NCBI GenBank assembly: GCA_905182995.1
Contig: CAJJDP010000189.1
Location: 3,458-67,457, forward strand
Direction of reading: 5' to 3'
Length of the DNA: 64,000 bases
Origin: Paramecium octaurelia
Lineage: Eukaryota; Ciliophora; Oligohymenophorea; Peniculida; Parameciidae
The notes under the pieces were generated by a model, which saw only the letters and a list, made by a program, of their open reading frames with translations, searched no databases and was not told where the DNA came from. Positions within the stretch are counted from its first letter, which is position 1. Each line of letters begins with the position of its first letter. A program made the position numbers and the translations under genes. Shown here one piece after another: positions 1 through 13,289 of the stretch.

Positions 1-1
1 T

Positions 2-1435
2 GCTAGGGGACATGAATATCCTGTTGAGAAGTTTTGTACAAATGAATATTGTAAAGAGAAAAGATTATTTTGCTTTGAATAATGCTCTAAAATTGATTCC
101 ATACATGGAAATCATAATAAAGATACTGAAAAAATTGAGAAACTTTGTGAATATTTGAAAGACTTATCTTAAGAATGCAATAAAATAGTAGAGGAGATAG
201 AAATCTAATTTTCAAAAGTGTAATAACATTTCAAGCAATTTAAATCAGGAATTCTAGCTACGTATTCAATAATGGAGAGTGATCTGTTAAATTTAAATTC
301 AAATGAAATTAGTAATATTTTAAGCAACTTTATTAAATTTAATAAAGAAAAGCACAGGCTAGCAGAGTAGTTTATAGAAATCACTGACAAATTTATATAA
401 AATCTAAAAGATTACAGTGAAGAATTTGAAATAAATCAGGTCGAAGATTCTGAAGATGAAGTTCCTTGTAATCCTTAACCATTTTCATATGAATTAATGA
501 AAGAAAACAATAAAAACTCATCAATAAGGTGTTTATCTTTTGCATTTAATGATAATTCATCTATTATTGTAGCTGGATTAGAAAATGGTACAATTAAAAT
601 ATTTGAATTAATAAATGAATTGATGAAAGAAAAATAGATACTTAAATATCATACAGATGCTGTCTATTGCTTATAGTTTATGACTAAATCTAATCAATTT
701 GTCTCTGGAAGTGGAGATGCAAGTCTAATAATCTGGTCGATCAATGATAAGCAAGAATGGTTTAAAAGTTCTAAGTTGATAGGACACACTCACATTATGA
801 TGTGTTTAACGATAGATTATAGTGAAAATTTGATATTTTCAGGGAACTGCGATCGATCTATTAAAATTTGGGATAAGTAGTAAAATTATGAATGTATCTA
901 AACTATAAATGAAATACCAGGAGACATATAATCATTAAGTTTGAATTCTGGATAAAACATGCTGATTTCTTGTTTTGAATAATCAAATTAGATAAATGTG
1001 TATGAAAAATTTCATAATAAATGGAATTTTTACAAGATGATATCAGTATAGCTTTGGGGACATAGACTATGTTTTATAGACAAGCAAAGATTTGCATTTT
1101 AACCTTATGCGTCTAATTTCATGGAAATTTATGAATTAAATCGAAATACGAAGGTGTTTACTTAAATACATTAAGTTGAGGTGTAATCAAGTTATAAATG
1201 TGATGCTTTATTCCCTTAGCAATTTAATAAATAAAAATCTATTTTAATAACCAAGAATGGTTAGCATGTGAATTTATACAGAATTATGCCAGATAAAACA
1301 ATTTTAAGTTAAGAACCAATAAAGTTTTGTAATGAATTCGTATATGGAGCATTAGATAAAAAGGGTGAATATTTAATTACATGGGATGATTTTTCTTAAC
1401 AAATATAATTAAGAAAATACAAAGAAAAGAATTGA
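2..1435 (+). CDS. Zinc-cluster / coiled-coil / WD40 protein, 5' partial
   Basis: Reading TAA/TAG as Gln, the frame is open for 477 residues from the left edge to a TGA; the start is outside the window. Residues 1-40 carry a B-box-like Cys/His cluster (Cys12, 17, 24, 28 and His35, 38). About residues 42-130 are charged and helical, likely coiled coil. At least three WD40-type blades follow, with endings such as NGTIKIFEL, SLIIWS and RSIKIWD (residues about 170-292). The C-terminus has the module shared with the other WD40 genes here: KNGQHVNLYR, then GEYLITWDD and QLRKYKEKN as the last residues. WD40 blades are protein-docking scaffolds; partner and pathway are unknown. No intron is visible. 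Positions 583-1435 are repeated at 2492-3344 by misassembly. Confidence 0.85.
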
Positions 1436-1985
1436 AATTATAAGTTGTTAATTTAACACTATATCATTTTTTTAATTCTTTTTCACGTATTAGATTATTT
1501 AGGTTCTTATAAAATCAATTGTTTTCTTTTTCTTAATAAATAGTCTATATTACTATCTTATATTATTCTAATTTTTAAATTTGCTATTATGCTCTTTTTC
1601 TCACTTCCTAAAAAATGAATAATTATAAGATGATTTCTTTGAATAGGGATCTGGTGGTTATTTACTATTGAAATCAATAAGATTTTAATTACTAAGTTTG
1701 TTCGCTTACAGATACATATTTCGAATATTTATAACATAGTATTTCTAGGCTGATCTCAAAAATTGAATAAAAAGAGTTAATCATTTTTTTCAATGTATTA
1801 TTTATTTAGAATCAACATAAAAGAAATTTGAGATGACAAAGTTACTGGGTTTACAAATAAATCAGATTTATCATAGACGTTATCATTAATCTGATAGAGA
1901 TAGATAAATTTGGGGATTTTAAATTATTTAATATATATGGGATAATTTGTTATTGAGTAAATATATATAGATTATTACAATATAA
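1436..1985. other. Intergenic, no gene seen
   Basis: AT-rich spacer of 550 bp between two co-directional WD40 genes. No coherent frame, RNA gene or motif was recognised. It is written again at 3345-3894. Confidence 0.6.
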
Positions 1986-2490
1986 ATGTTACAACATCCT
2001 AAGTAAAGCACACATAAATTCGAAATTTTACCAGAAACAACTACAAAAATTAATTATTCTTCATACGCTAATGCTATTAATTTGAAAAAGACTCTGATAA
2101 TCATAGGAACAGGCCGTAAAATTTAAGTATATGAGATCCCTTATATAAATGGAGAACCAAAGTAGCTGAAATTGATTTAAAAACTTAAAGAACATTCAAA
2201 TGATGTTTTAGCCCTTTAATTCTTTAATCTGCCATAAAAAAATGACTCTTTCGTCTCTGGTGCTGCAATGGTTGATAATTCAATAATCATATGGTCATAG
2301 GTACAAAATCCAAACAGCCCTATTTAATATGGTATGTAGTATAGATTGAAGGGACACTAGGATTAGGTGTCCAACTTACTTATTCATCCAATTAGAGAGG
2401 ATATTATTATTTCAGGTTCTCAAGATTCAACAATAAAATTCTGGTCAAAAGATCATGAATGGAGTTGTTAGCAAACAATGAATGAATTTA
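1986..2490 (+). CDS. Redundant 5' copy of the 3895-4962 WD40 gene, cut by an N
   Basis: Starts at the same ATG context as the complete gene at 3895 and is identical to its first 168 codons, then stops at the N at 2491. It is the end of one contig, not a separate gene. Confidence 0.85.
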
Positions 2491-2491
2491 N

Positions 2492-3344
2492 AAATGGTAC
2501 AATTAAAATATTTGAATTAATAAATGAATTGATGAAAGAAAAATAGATACTTAAATATCATACAGATGCTGTCTATTGCTTATAGTTTATGACTAAATCT
2601 AATCAATTTGTCTCTGGAAGTGGAGATGCAAGTCTAATAATCTGGTCGATCAATGATAAGCAAGAATGGTTTAAAAGTTCTAAGTTGATAGGACACACTC
2701 ACATTATGATGTGTTTAACGATAGATTATAGTGAAAATTTGATATTTTCAGGGAACTGCGATCGATCTATTAAAATTTGGGATAAGTAGTAAAATTATGA
2801 ATGTATCTAAACTATAAATGAAATACCAGGAGACATATAATCATTAAGTTTGAATTCTGGATAAAACATGCTGATTTCTTGTTTTGAATAATCAAATTAG
2901 ATAAATGTGTATGAAAAATTTCATAATAAATGGAATTTTTACAAGATGATATCAGTATAGCTTTGGGGACATAGACTATGTTTTATAGACAAGCAAAGAT
3001 TTGCATTTTAACCTTATGCGTCTAATTTCATGGAAATTTATGAATTAAATCGAAATACGAAGGTGTTTACTTAAATACATTAAGTTGAGGTGTAATCAAG
3101 TTATAAATGTGATGCTTTATTCCCTTAGCAATTTAATAAATAAAAATCTATTTTAATAACCAAGAATGGTTAGCATGTGAATTTATACAGAATTATGCCA
3201 GATAAAACAATTTTAAGTTAAGAACCAATAAAGTTTTGTAATGAATTCGTATATGGAGCATTAGATAAAAAGGGTGAATATTTAATTACATGGGATGATT
3301 TTTCTTAACAAATATAATTAAGAAAATACAAAGAAAAGAATTGA
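2492..3344 (+). CDS. Redundant 3' copy of the first WD40 gene
   Basis: Same sequence as 583-1435 with a constant offset of 1909. It begins directly after the N at 2491 and has no start of its own. It should be merged with the gene at 2-1435. Confidence 0.85.
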
Positions 3345-3894
3345 AATTATAAGTTGTTAATTTAACACTATATCATTTTTTTAATTCTTTTTCACGTATT
3401 AGATTATTTAGGTTCTTATAAAATCAATTGTTTTCTTTTTCTTAATAAATAGTCTATATTACTATCTTATATTATTCTAATTTTTAAATTTGCTATTATG
3501 CTCTTTTTCTCACTTCCTAAAAAATGAATAATTATAAGATGATTTCTTTGAATAGGGATCTGGTGGTTATTTACTATTGAAATCAATAAGATTTTAATTA
3601 CTAAGTTTGTTCGCTTACAGATACATATTTCGAATATTTATAACATAGTATTTCTAGGCTGATCTCAAAAATTGAATAAAAAGAGTTAATCATTTTTTTC
3701 AATGTATTATTTATTTAGAATCAACATAAAAGAAATTTGAGATGACAAAGTTACTGGGTTTACAAATAAATCAGATTTATCATAGACGTTATCATTAATC
3801 TGATAGAGATAGATAAATTTGGGGATTTTAAATTATTTAATATATATGGGATAATTTGTTATTGAGTAAATATATATAGATTATTACAATATAA

Positions 3895-4962
3895 ATGTTA
3901 CAACATCCTAAGTAAAGCACACATAAATTCGAAATTTTACCAGAAACAACTACAAAAATTAATTATTCTTCATACGCTAATGCTATTAATTTGAAAAAGA
4001 CTCTGATAATCATAGGAACAGGCCGTAAAATTTAAGTATATGAGATCCCTTATATAAATGGAGAACCAAAGTAGCTGAAATTGATTTAAAAACTTAAAGA
4101 ACATTCAAATGATGTTTTAGCCCTTTAATTCTTTAATCTGCCATAAAAAAATGACTCTTTCGTCTCTGGTGCTGCAATGGTTGATAATTCAATAATCATA
4201 TGGTCATAGGTACAAAATCCAAACAGCCCTATTTAATATGGTATGTAGTATAGATTGAAGGGACACTAGGATTAGGTGTCCAACTTACTTATTCATCCAA
4301 TTAGAGAGGATATTATTATTTCAGGTTCTCAAGATTCAACAATAAAATTCTGGTCAAAAGATCATGAATGGAGTTGTTAGCAAACAATGAATGAATTTAA
4401 AACTGCGATAAATGGAATGGCAATTAATAATTTAGGTGACTAATTTGTATCTTGTTCAAAGGAAAAATTAATTATAGTAATGAGACCTGATCAATAATTT
4501 TAATGGTCTGTTAAATAACGAATAAAATTTCCTTAAGAAGTTTTTCGATTGTGTTTTATTACAAATGATCTATTGGCTATCTTACCACATATGGGAACTT
4601 AACTTCACTTTTTCGCTTAAAATGAACATTAGCACTTTGTTAAATCATTAGACCATTTAAATTTAGCAACACCTGGTGAATAATGTTTTCCCCTATTCCC
4701 ACCTTGCTATTCTCCTATCACAGAGACACTTATAATAAAAAATGGAAACAAAGTCAATGTAGTAAAATTTTCATTCCTAAAGTCCAAAGAAGGAGTCTAG
4801 ATTAGGGAAAGTGAAGGAGGATGGACTTGCAAATTAGAACAAGTAATTGAATATGTAGATTATTTTCTTTTTGGCTCAATGAGTAAAGACGGAGAATATC
4901 TTGTATCGTACTTATTCGATTAATTATCAATTCAAATTAGAAAATACACAATGTAAGAATGA
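3895..4962 (+). CDS. WD40-repeat protein, 355 residues
   Basis: Complete intron-less frame of 356 codons from ATG 3895 to TGA 4960-4962. It has WD40-like blades ending in KIQVYEI, NSIIIWS and STIKFWS, so it probably folds as a beta-propeller scaffold. It lacks the N-terminal zinc cluster and coiled coil of its upstream neighbour. The C-terminal half keeps the family module: RLCFITNDLLAILP, then KNGNKVNVVKF, then SKDGEYLV and SIQIRKY just before the stop. Its length equals that of the minus-strand paralogue at 7716-8783. Function is unknown; the closest relatives seen are the other four WD40 genes in this window. The first 168 codons are repeated at 1986-2490 by misassembly. Confidence 0.88.
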
Positions 4963-5973
4963 GATCCAATTTACATAATTCACACAGTTATTCTTATTAA
5001 AAATTAAAACACTTATATTTAATATTTTACATTTATTGAATTGCCATTAAATTTAAGAATTAATTCATCAATATTTAATTTATAATAAAGTAAGAAATGT
5101 TATGCATCTTATAAAAACTACATCATGCTTTATAGATTTTAAACATTTTTACAAGTTAATAATCTTCTTTCATATTCAAACTGCTTCTTCTATTTTATTT
5201 ACATTAAAATTATATTTTTTAAAGGAAAAACCTTCTTCTACTTCTCATTTAAAAACTTTTAGAATAGAGGGAGAAAAAGGATATAATGCTGGAAAACAAC
5301 ACTGGCCTACTTTAATTGAGAAATCATGGAGTAAAGTCATTCCACAACCGCAAATTTATAACAAATAAAAATCTCAGATGGTAAAATAAAAAAACTCTTT
5401 AGGGCTTAAATAGGCTTAATAGCGATAATAACATAAGAATTATCAAGTACCTTTATTGAAATAAAAGTCTAAAATTCTCTTTAATATATATTCAAACTCA
5501 TTCACTAAGACAATCAATAATTTGATCATAGTAGCAATTTAATTTTATTATTTTAATCTTAAAACCAATTCTAAGGATAAAAAGTCATAGTTAATAAAAT
5601 TTGATAAAATTCTTGGGATAGACCTTATCATTCAATTTCAATGATCAAATACTGATTTTTTAGATTTATTTATACAAAGATCTTTTTGCAAGTATATTGT
5701 ATGTATCAAAAGAAGTGATTTAATATCTCCTCAAAGTATATCTATCCATACTAAATATGCTAATCTTATAGTATGAAGACTTATTTAACAAAATCATATG
5801 ATAGAGGACTTACTTTAAACCTAAGTTTGATATTATAGATAATCACTTAAGAATCAATATTGGATGAATTTATAATTTTTATAGTATTTTCTACGAAGTA
5901 ATAAATAACTAAATTAATGAAATGAATAAAGCAAAAATTATGTCATATTATATTCATTATTTATTTAATAATT
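4963..5973. other. Convergent intergenic region with one doubtful frame
   Basis: Lies between the plus-strand WD40 gene ending at 4962 and the minus-strand WD40 gene ending at 5974. Apart from the weak frame at 5102-5644 nothing was recognised. Confidence 0.5.
5102..5644 (+). pseudogene. Doubtful 180-codon frame, possible gene fragment
   Basis: Open from ATG 5102 to TGA 5642-5644 with Q codons TAA/TAG. The central part, around GKQHWPTLIEKSWSKVI, is protein-like and faintly recalls the WP.L.EKA motif of calpain-type cysteine proteases. The rest is low-complexity AT-rich translation. No catalytic residues were identified, so the calpain resemblance is only a hint. It is written again at 6844-7386. 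Confidence 0.25.
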
Positions 5974-6725
5974 TCACAAATACTCTTTGAATTATCTAAT
6001 TTATATCTAACTGGAATTCCGATCCCATAAGATTAAATATTCACCATCATCACTTATTGCCCCAAATATCTAACCTTAATATATGACTTTATGGAATTGA
6101 TTGCTATAATCAATAACTTACTCTAGTTTGTAATTGTAGTCTTAAGTTGTTTTAGAGAATCTTATCAAATTAACAGTTTATCCATTTTTGGCCATAAGTA
6201 TTTATTTGGATGGGATGTATGTTTGTGGGAAATAGATGTGACACCATTATCCTTCTCCTTTTATTGATATTTATTTGGATTTAAAATAGCATCTTGAATT
6301 AGAATTCCAAGAATATACTAGAAGATTTTAAGAAGCCCTTAACCTATGATTATGAAGTATCAAAGGTTAAAATGCAAACATCTCATTATCAATGAAGCTT
6401 AGTCTAAATCCAATGGCCTTGTAAATTTTCTACTGAACTTACCAAAATTGTGTACTATCTTTTTACATAACTAAAATCAATCCATCTCGACCGCAGGAGA
6501 TTAATTTATTTCCATCTTAGCTAATTGATAGACCATAAATTTAATCAGTGTGTTCTGTAATTGTCTGCCAACAAGTCCAATCAAATGATGTTGTTTAGTT
6601 GTTTTGATGCCAGAATTTAATTTACTTATCCTTAGAGCCACTAATAAAGACTTATTCTGAATTCTAAGATATCACTAGGCATGTAATTTGAAATGAATGA
6701 TTCTTTAATTTTGTTAAATACTTTG
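5974..6725 (-). CDS. Redundant C-terminal copy of the 7716-8783 WD40 gene
   Basis: Same as 7716-8467 with an offset of 1742. Cut by the N at 6726. Confidence 0.85.
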
Positions 6726-7715
6726 NCAGTTATTCTTATTAAAAATTAAAACACTTATATTTAATATTTTACATTTATTGAATTGCCATTAAATTTAAGA
6801 ATTAATTCATCAATATTTAATTTATAATAAAGTAAGAAATGTTATGCATCTTATAAAAACTACATCATGCTTTATAGATTTTAAACATTTTTACAAGTTA
6901 ATAATCTTCTTTCATATTCAAACTGCTTCTTCTATTTTATTTACATTAAAATTATATTTTTTAAAGGAAAAACCTTCTTCTACTTCTCATTTAAAAACTT
7001 TTAGAATAGAGGGAGAAAAAGGATATAATGCTGGAAAACAACACTGGCCTACTTTAATTGAGAAATCATGGAGTAAAGTCATTCCACAACCGCAAATTTA
7101 TAACAAATAAAAATCTCAGATGGTAAAATAAAAAAACTCTTTAGGGCTTAAATAGGCTTAATAGCGATAATAACATAAGAATTATCAAGTACCTTTATTG
7201 AAATAAAAGTCTAAAATTCTCTTTAATATATATTCAAACTCATTCACTAAGACAATCAATAATTTGATCATAGTAGCAATTTAATTTTATTATTTTAATC
7301 TTAAAACCAATTCTAAGGATAAAAAGTCATAGTTAATAAAATTTGATAAAATTCTTGGGATAGACCTTATCATTCAATTTCAATGATCAAATACTGATTT
7401 TTTAGATTTATTTATACAAAGATCTTTTTGCAAGTATATTGTATGTATCAAAAGAAGTGATTTAATATCTCCTCAAAGTATATCTATCCATACTAAATAT
7501 GCTAATCTTATAGTATGAAGACTTATTTAACAAAATCATATGATAGAGGACTTACTTTAAACCTAAGTTTGATATTATAGATAATCACTTAAGAATCAAT
7601 ATTGGATGAATTTATAATTTTTATAGTATTTTCTACGAAGTAATAAATAACTAAATTAATGAAATGAATAAAGCAAAAATTATGTCATATTATATTCATT
7701 ATTTATTTAATAATT

Positions 7716-8783
7716 TCACAAATACTCTTTGAATTATCTAATTTATATCTAACTGGAATTCCGATCCCATAAGATTAAATATTCACCATCATCACTTATT
7801 GCCCCAAATATCTAACCTTAATATATGACTTTATGGAATTGATTGCTATAATCAATAACTTACTCTAGTTTGTAATTGTAGTCTTAAGTTGTTTTAGAGA
7901 ATCTTATCAAATTAACAGTTTATCCATTTTTGGCCATAAGTATTTATTTGGATGGGATGTATGTTTGTGGGAAATAGATGTGACACCATTATCCTTCTCC
8001 TTTTATTGATATTTATTTGGATTTAAAATAGCATCTTGAATTAGAATTCCAAGAATATACTAGAAGATTTTAAGAAGCCCTTAACCTATGATTATGAAGT
8101 ATCAAAGGTTAAAATGCAAACATCTCATTATCAATGAAGCTTAGTCTAAATCCAATGGCCTTGTAAATTTTCTACTGAACTTACCAAAATTGTGTACTAT
8201 CTTTTTACATAACTAAAATCAATCCATCTCGACCGCAGGAGATTAATTTATTTCCATCTTAGCTAATTGATAGACCATAAATTTAATCAGTGTGTTCTGT
8301 AATTGTCTGCCAACAAGTCCAATCAAATGATGTTGTTTAGTTGTTTTGATGCCAGAATTTAATTTACTTATCCTTAGAGCCACTAATAAAGACTTATTCT
8401 GAATTCTAAGATATCACTAGGCATGTAATTTGAAATGAATGATTCTTTAATTTTGTTAAATACTTTGGATTAGATAGAAGAGCTGTCGACCAGACAATGA
8501 TAGAATTATCTGCTGAGCCAGAGATAAATTAATTTTTAATTTTAAAGAAATTTAGAGTTGTAACATGATCGCTATGTTTCTTTAGGTTTTGAATACTAAA
8601 TAATTAACCTTCATTAACTTGGATTATTTTGATATCATTTGTGGATGCAGCTAAAAGAAGAGTATTGGTAAAGTTGATAGCAATGGCCATACAAATCTCC
8701 ATCTTAATCTCATTAGTTTAAGGGAGAAGTTCATAAGAAAAGCGATTAAAATGATGATTAGTTTTTGATTCCGTTGACCCCAT
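7716..8783 (-). CDS. WD40-repeat protein, 355 residues
   Basis: Complete intron-less minus-strand frame of 356 codons, ATG at 8783 to TGA at 7716-7718. The chosen start gives MGSTESKTNHHF, followed by RFSYELL, which aligns with PFSYELM just before the propeller of the gene at 2-1435. A longer start at about 8902 is possible but adds unconvincing sequence. Blades end in NSIIVWS and KQIKFWH. The family C-terminal module is present: RLSFIDNEMFAFQP, KNGQTVNLIRF, then ISDDGEYLILWD and IQIRQFKEYL at the end. MGS... could be an N-myristoylation site, which is inference only. The VIT-vWA gene ends 117 bp upstream on the same strand. Confidence 0.88.
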
Positions 8784-8899
8784 TGAATCAATAATATAAA
8801 TATTCAAATTATATATGCTCAATAGGAAATTGATATCATTATCCTTTGTGGTTTCAATAATGTATACAATTAATTCATATAAATATTATGTATAATGTA

Positions 8900-10396
8900 T
8901 CATAATTTATATTCATTCTTCTTTGCCTTATAATCCATTCCATTCTATTTCAAATATTATATTCCCTTTTAATAAACCAAATACCATGATTTTTTATTTT
9001 GACTAAAATATTTTTCAAAGTATAATAACACTAGAAAAGTAAACCAAACATCATCTTTTAGATTTTAATGATTCAAAAGATTCTTAAAATTGATTTTTGA
9101 TATAATTTCTTTACTAATTCTAAAACATCCATTTGCTTGAGCAAAGTTAATCAATTTTTCATAAGTAAGTTAATCATTATCTGTCTTGTTTATGCTTTAA
9201 TCTGTTTACTTTTCTTTTTATAATAATGGCTGAGTTTAGGGGGCATATCTTTAAGGTGAGGGAGATGTGTTAAAGTTTTAATACTTATTTGAAGGACCTC
9301 CTCCACCACAGCAGCCTGCAGACTGATATTATCGAGATGGTTGTTGAATATAAATACGGCGTTGATTCTACTAGCAAGCATTCAATTATTAATGGCGTAT
9401 TGCTTATTTAGGTTGGACTATAGGTACTCTCTATTAGATCTATTATTTAAATTAATCTTCTAAATCACACACTTAACATATGAATGCCGTTTTTGAACAC
9501 AAAATTTAATGTTAAACAGATAAATCAATTATATCTTTTGAATCAATTATGTCTTTATCGAGTTTTATAAAATTCACGTGATTTTAACCAAATTATAGGG
9601 AGTTTTCATAGTAAGTTATAAATTTGTAGATGGCCAATTTATGAAAATATTCATTGTTTTAAGATTCATTCAAGTTTAACTTTACAGAATATTAAATTTA
9701 TTTTTAGTTTTATGGATCATAACAGTTGATCTTAAACTCTAGAATTTTAGGTGTCTCTTATTTTGAAAAAAGTATTTAGATTGTGAGTTCTTAATTCTTT
9801 TTCAAACTAACAATAGAGTTTGGATTAGGAATAATCGAGGCTATATTAGTTATGTTTGATTCCAGAGTAAAAGCCTCTAGATATGGAGTTAAGGAATCTT
9901 CCAATAGATCAATTATTTTTTCACTTATATCCTCCTTATCACTAACAATTTAATGTTTACCATTTCCAACTTCAGCCACTCTTCTGATCAAGTATTAACT
10001 ACATCCTTCACCAATTCCTAAAGTATAGATTCTCGTTTATGCTAGGTTATTTTTCTGAACTAAATCAATTATCGGATCAGCATCATCCTCTCCATCTGTA
10101 AGCAAGAACACATTCAGAGTTGTATTTTTGGAAATTCCATAATTTTTGTTATATACCATCTCTTTTAATGGCTCAATTATACATGTTCCTCCCAAGTTAG
10201 CATCCATGTTTTGAACATGGTTAATTGCTGTCTCTAATGAACCTTATGAATAAGTTTTGGAATCCTTCCACAAAGTTTTAAATTAGCTACCAAACGAAAT
10301 AACGTTAAACTCTGAATCTTAAGGCAAACTTTTTAGAAACAGAATCAAAGCCTCTTTGGCTTTTCTGATTCTTGATCCACTCATTGATCCACTTCG
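8900..10396 (-). CDS. Redundant C-terminal copy of the VIT-vWA gene
   Basis: Equals 10761-12257 with an offset of 1861, 499 codons including the stop. Cut at the N at 10397, inside the vWA metal-site region. Confidence 0.85.
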
Positions 10397-10397
10397 N

Positions 10398-10644
10398 TAA
10401 TTTTAAAGAAATTTAGAGTTGTAACATGATCGCTATGTTTCTTTAGGTTTTGAATACTAAATAATTAACCTTCATTAACTTGGATTATTTTGATATCATT
10501 TGTGGATGCAGCTAAAAGAAGAGTATTGGTAAAGTTGATAGCAATGGCCATACAAATCTCCATCTTAATCTCATTAGTTTAAGGGAGAAGTTCATAAGAA
10601 AAGCGATTAAAATGATGATTAGTTTTTGATTCCGTTGACCCCAT
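10398..10644 (-). CDS. Redundant N-terminal piece of the 7716-8783 WD40 gene
   Basis: Equals 8537-8783 with an offset of 1861. It begins with the same MGSTESK start and is cut by the N at 10397. Confidence 0.85.
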
Positions 10645-10760
10645 TGAATCAATAATATAAATATTCAAATTATATATGCTCAATAGGAAATTGATATCAT
10701 TATCCTTTGTGGTTTCAATAATGTATACAATTAATTCATATAAATATTATGTATAATGTA

Positions 10761-13289
10761 TCATAATTTATATTCATTCTTCTTTGCCTTATAATCCATT
10801 CCATTCTATTTCAAATATTATATTCCCTTTTAATAAACCAAATACCATGATTTTTTATTTTGACTAAAATATTTTTCAAAGTATAATAACACTAGAAAAG
10901 TAAACCAAACATCATCTTTTAGATTTTAATGATTCAAAAGATTCTTAAAATTGATTTTTGATATAATTTCTTTACTAATTCTAAAACATCCATTTGCTTG
11001 AGCAAAGTTAATCAATTTTTCATAAGTAAGTTAATCATTATCTGTCTTGTTTATGCTTTAATCTGTTTACTTTTCTTTTTATAATAATGGCTGAGTTTAG
11101 GGGGCATATCTTTAAGGTGAGGGAGATGTGTTAAAGTTTTAATACTTATTTGAAGGACCTCCTCCACCACAGCAGCCTGCAGACTGATATTATCGAGATG
11201 GTTGTTGAATATAAATACGGCGTTGATTCTACTAGCAAGCATTCAATTATTAATGGCGTATTGCTTATTTAGGTTGGACTATAGGTACTCTCTATTAGAT
11301 CTATTATTTAAATTAATCTTCTAAATCACACACTTAACATATGAATGCCGTTTTTGAACACAAAATTTAATGTTAAACAGATAAATCAATTATATCTTTT
11401 GAATCAATTATGTCTTTATCGAGTTTTATAAAATTCACGTGATTTTAACCAAATTATAGGGAGTTTTCATAGTAAGTTATAAATTTGTAGATGGCCAATT
11501 TATGAAAATATTCATTGTTTTAAGATTCATTCAAGTTTAACTTTACAGAATATTAAATTTATTTTTAGTTTTATGGATCATAACAGTTGATCTTAAACTC
11601 TAGAATTTTAGGTGTCTCTTATTTTGAAAAAAGTATTTAGATTGTGAGTTCTTAATTCTTTTTCAAACTAACAATAGAGTTTGGATTAGGAATAATCGAG
11701 GCTATATTAGTTATGTTTGATTCCAGAGTAAAAGCCTCTAGATATGGAGTTAAGGAATCTTCCAATAGATCAATTATTTTTTCACTTATATCCTCCTTAT
11801 CACTAACAATTTAATGTTTACCATTTCCAACTTCAGCCACTCTTCTGATCAAGTATTAACTACATCCTTCACCAATTCCTAAAGTATAGATTCTCGTTTA
11901 TGCTAGGTTATTTTTCTGAACTAAATCAATTATCGGATCAGCATCATCCTCTCCATCTGTAAGCAAGAACACATTCAGAGTTGTATTTTTGGAAATTCCA
12001 TAATTTTTGTTATATACCATCTCTTTTAATGGCTCAATTATACATGTTCCTCCCAAGTTAGCATCCATGTTTTGAACATGGTTAATTGCTGTCTCTAATG
12101 AACCTTATGAATAAGTTTTGGAATCCTTCCACAAAGTTTTAAATTAGCTACCAAACGAAATAACGTTAAACTCTGAATCTTAAGGCAAACTTTTTAGAAA
12201 CAGAATCAAAGCCTCTTTGGCTTTTCTGATTCTTGATCCACTCATTGATCCACTTCGATCAATAATGAATAAGTAGTTCCCTCTTTTTATTTTTTGATTA
12301 TCTGCTATATTTAATCCATCTAAATATTGCGAATAGGCATCATCCAAAGAAACTTCATTAAATTTTGGAATGAATGTTAATGTAGCACAATATTTTTAAT
12401 ATTGTAAGGCATCATTCATTGTATGACTTAGAACGGCCCGGGGTAGATTGATTTCATCTGAAGAAAAAAGTAAGGTAAATTATTTAATTGGGTTGTAGTT
12501 ATTAGGAATATCTTCTAACTAGAGCATTAAATGTTTATTATTTTCTTTTACACTATTTTTTACATTAATTGATACAAGTTCATGAGTAGGGGATTTCCAA
12601 AACGTAATAGGTGATCCAAAATTTATCTCCACTTAAATTTCTTATTTAAATTTATATTCGAAATCTTAAATCCTAAATAATCTATTTAAATATTCATAAA
12701 TCTGCTCATCTTAAATACCAATCATTTATTTTTTATTGACCTATACATAATTTTAATCAATGACTGGGAATAGTTCGATTTTCCAAAATTTATTTAGAAA
12801 CACCTCTAAGGGTTGTATATACTCAAAAGTTATCTTCAATTATTTTTATGGTGCAAGTTATCCTACTTTTACTCGTTTTATCTAAGGAAATCTTGAATCC
12901 TATTCACTATATGCCATAGTTTTTCCTTGTTTTAGACCTTGTTCATACTCTTATTTCGCTTCCTCCTTTTCCTTTACTGTTCCATAAACTTTGGTTTTCC
13001 CTAGTTTAACGATCATTTTAGTAACAGCAGCGTTTTCATTAATCGAAAAAACATATTCCAGATCAATGGGCTCATTCTGTTTATTAGTTGAATATTTTAA
13101 TTCTAATTGCACAATACAAAACCCAGGAAATATTTTGGCTGAATACTTTGCAAGTTATAAGGGTATTATTTTTTGTTTTATAATGTCATAGCAAACAAAA
13201 ATATTGAAATTTTTATAGCAGCCATATCTTTTTTAATTATTTCCACTACCATCTTAAATAATCTAAGGTTCATATAACTATTTTTTCAT
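10761..13289 (-). CDS. VIT domain + von Willebrand factor A domain protein
   Basis: Complete intron-less frame of 843 codons, ATG 13289 to TGA 10761-10763. A VIT (vault/inter-alpha-trypsin) domain covers roughly residues 45-165, with the typical GTVKEKEEAKQEYEQGLKQG stretch starting at residue 103. The vWA domain follows with an intact metal-ion site DRSGSMSG (Asp344, Ser346, Ser348), then LGGTCIIEPL and LLTDGEDDADP. After the vWA come a Gly/Cys-rich linker (SAGCCGGG), a Ser/Pro-rich stretch and a C-terminal region with LINFAQANGCFRIS, similar to the tail of other VIT-vWA proteins. Such proteins bind partners through the Mg-dependent vWA site. No signal peptide or membrane segment was seen, so it is probably cytosolic. 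The exact start is uncertain; this is the first ATG of the open frame. Confidence 0.9.

Larger units (their letters stand above)
583..4399. repeat. Unmerged contig overlap 1 (583-2490 = 2492-4399)
   Basis: Two direct copies of about 1908 bp are separated by exactly one N at 2491. The first copy ends at the N, the second begins at it, and the sequence after 4399 continues uniquely. This is the signature of two overlapping contigs joined end to end. Confidence 0.9.
4985..8467. repeat. Unmerged contig overlap 2 (4985-6725 = 6727-8467)
   Basis: Direct copies of about 1741 bp are separated by the single N at 6726. The second copy runs on into the rest of the minus-strand WD40 gene. Confidence 0.9.
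8537..12257. repeat. Unmerged contig overlap 3 (8537-10396 = 10398-12257)
   Basis: Direct copies of about 1860 bp around the single N at 10397. The unique continuation after 12257 supplies the missing N-terminal half of the VIT-vWA gene. Confidence 0.9.

Noticed and set aside
583-4399. Real tandem duplication of WD40 genes
   Set aside because: Copies end and begin exactly at an N, are identical, and the same pattern recurs at every N; unmerged contigs explain it better.
9190-9381. 63-residue minus-strand ORF and its copy at 11051-11242
   Set aside because: Shadow frame inside the C-terminal part of the VIT-vWA gene.
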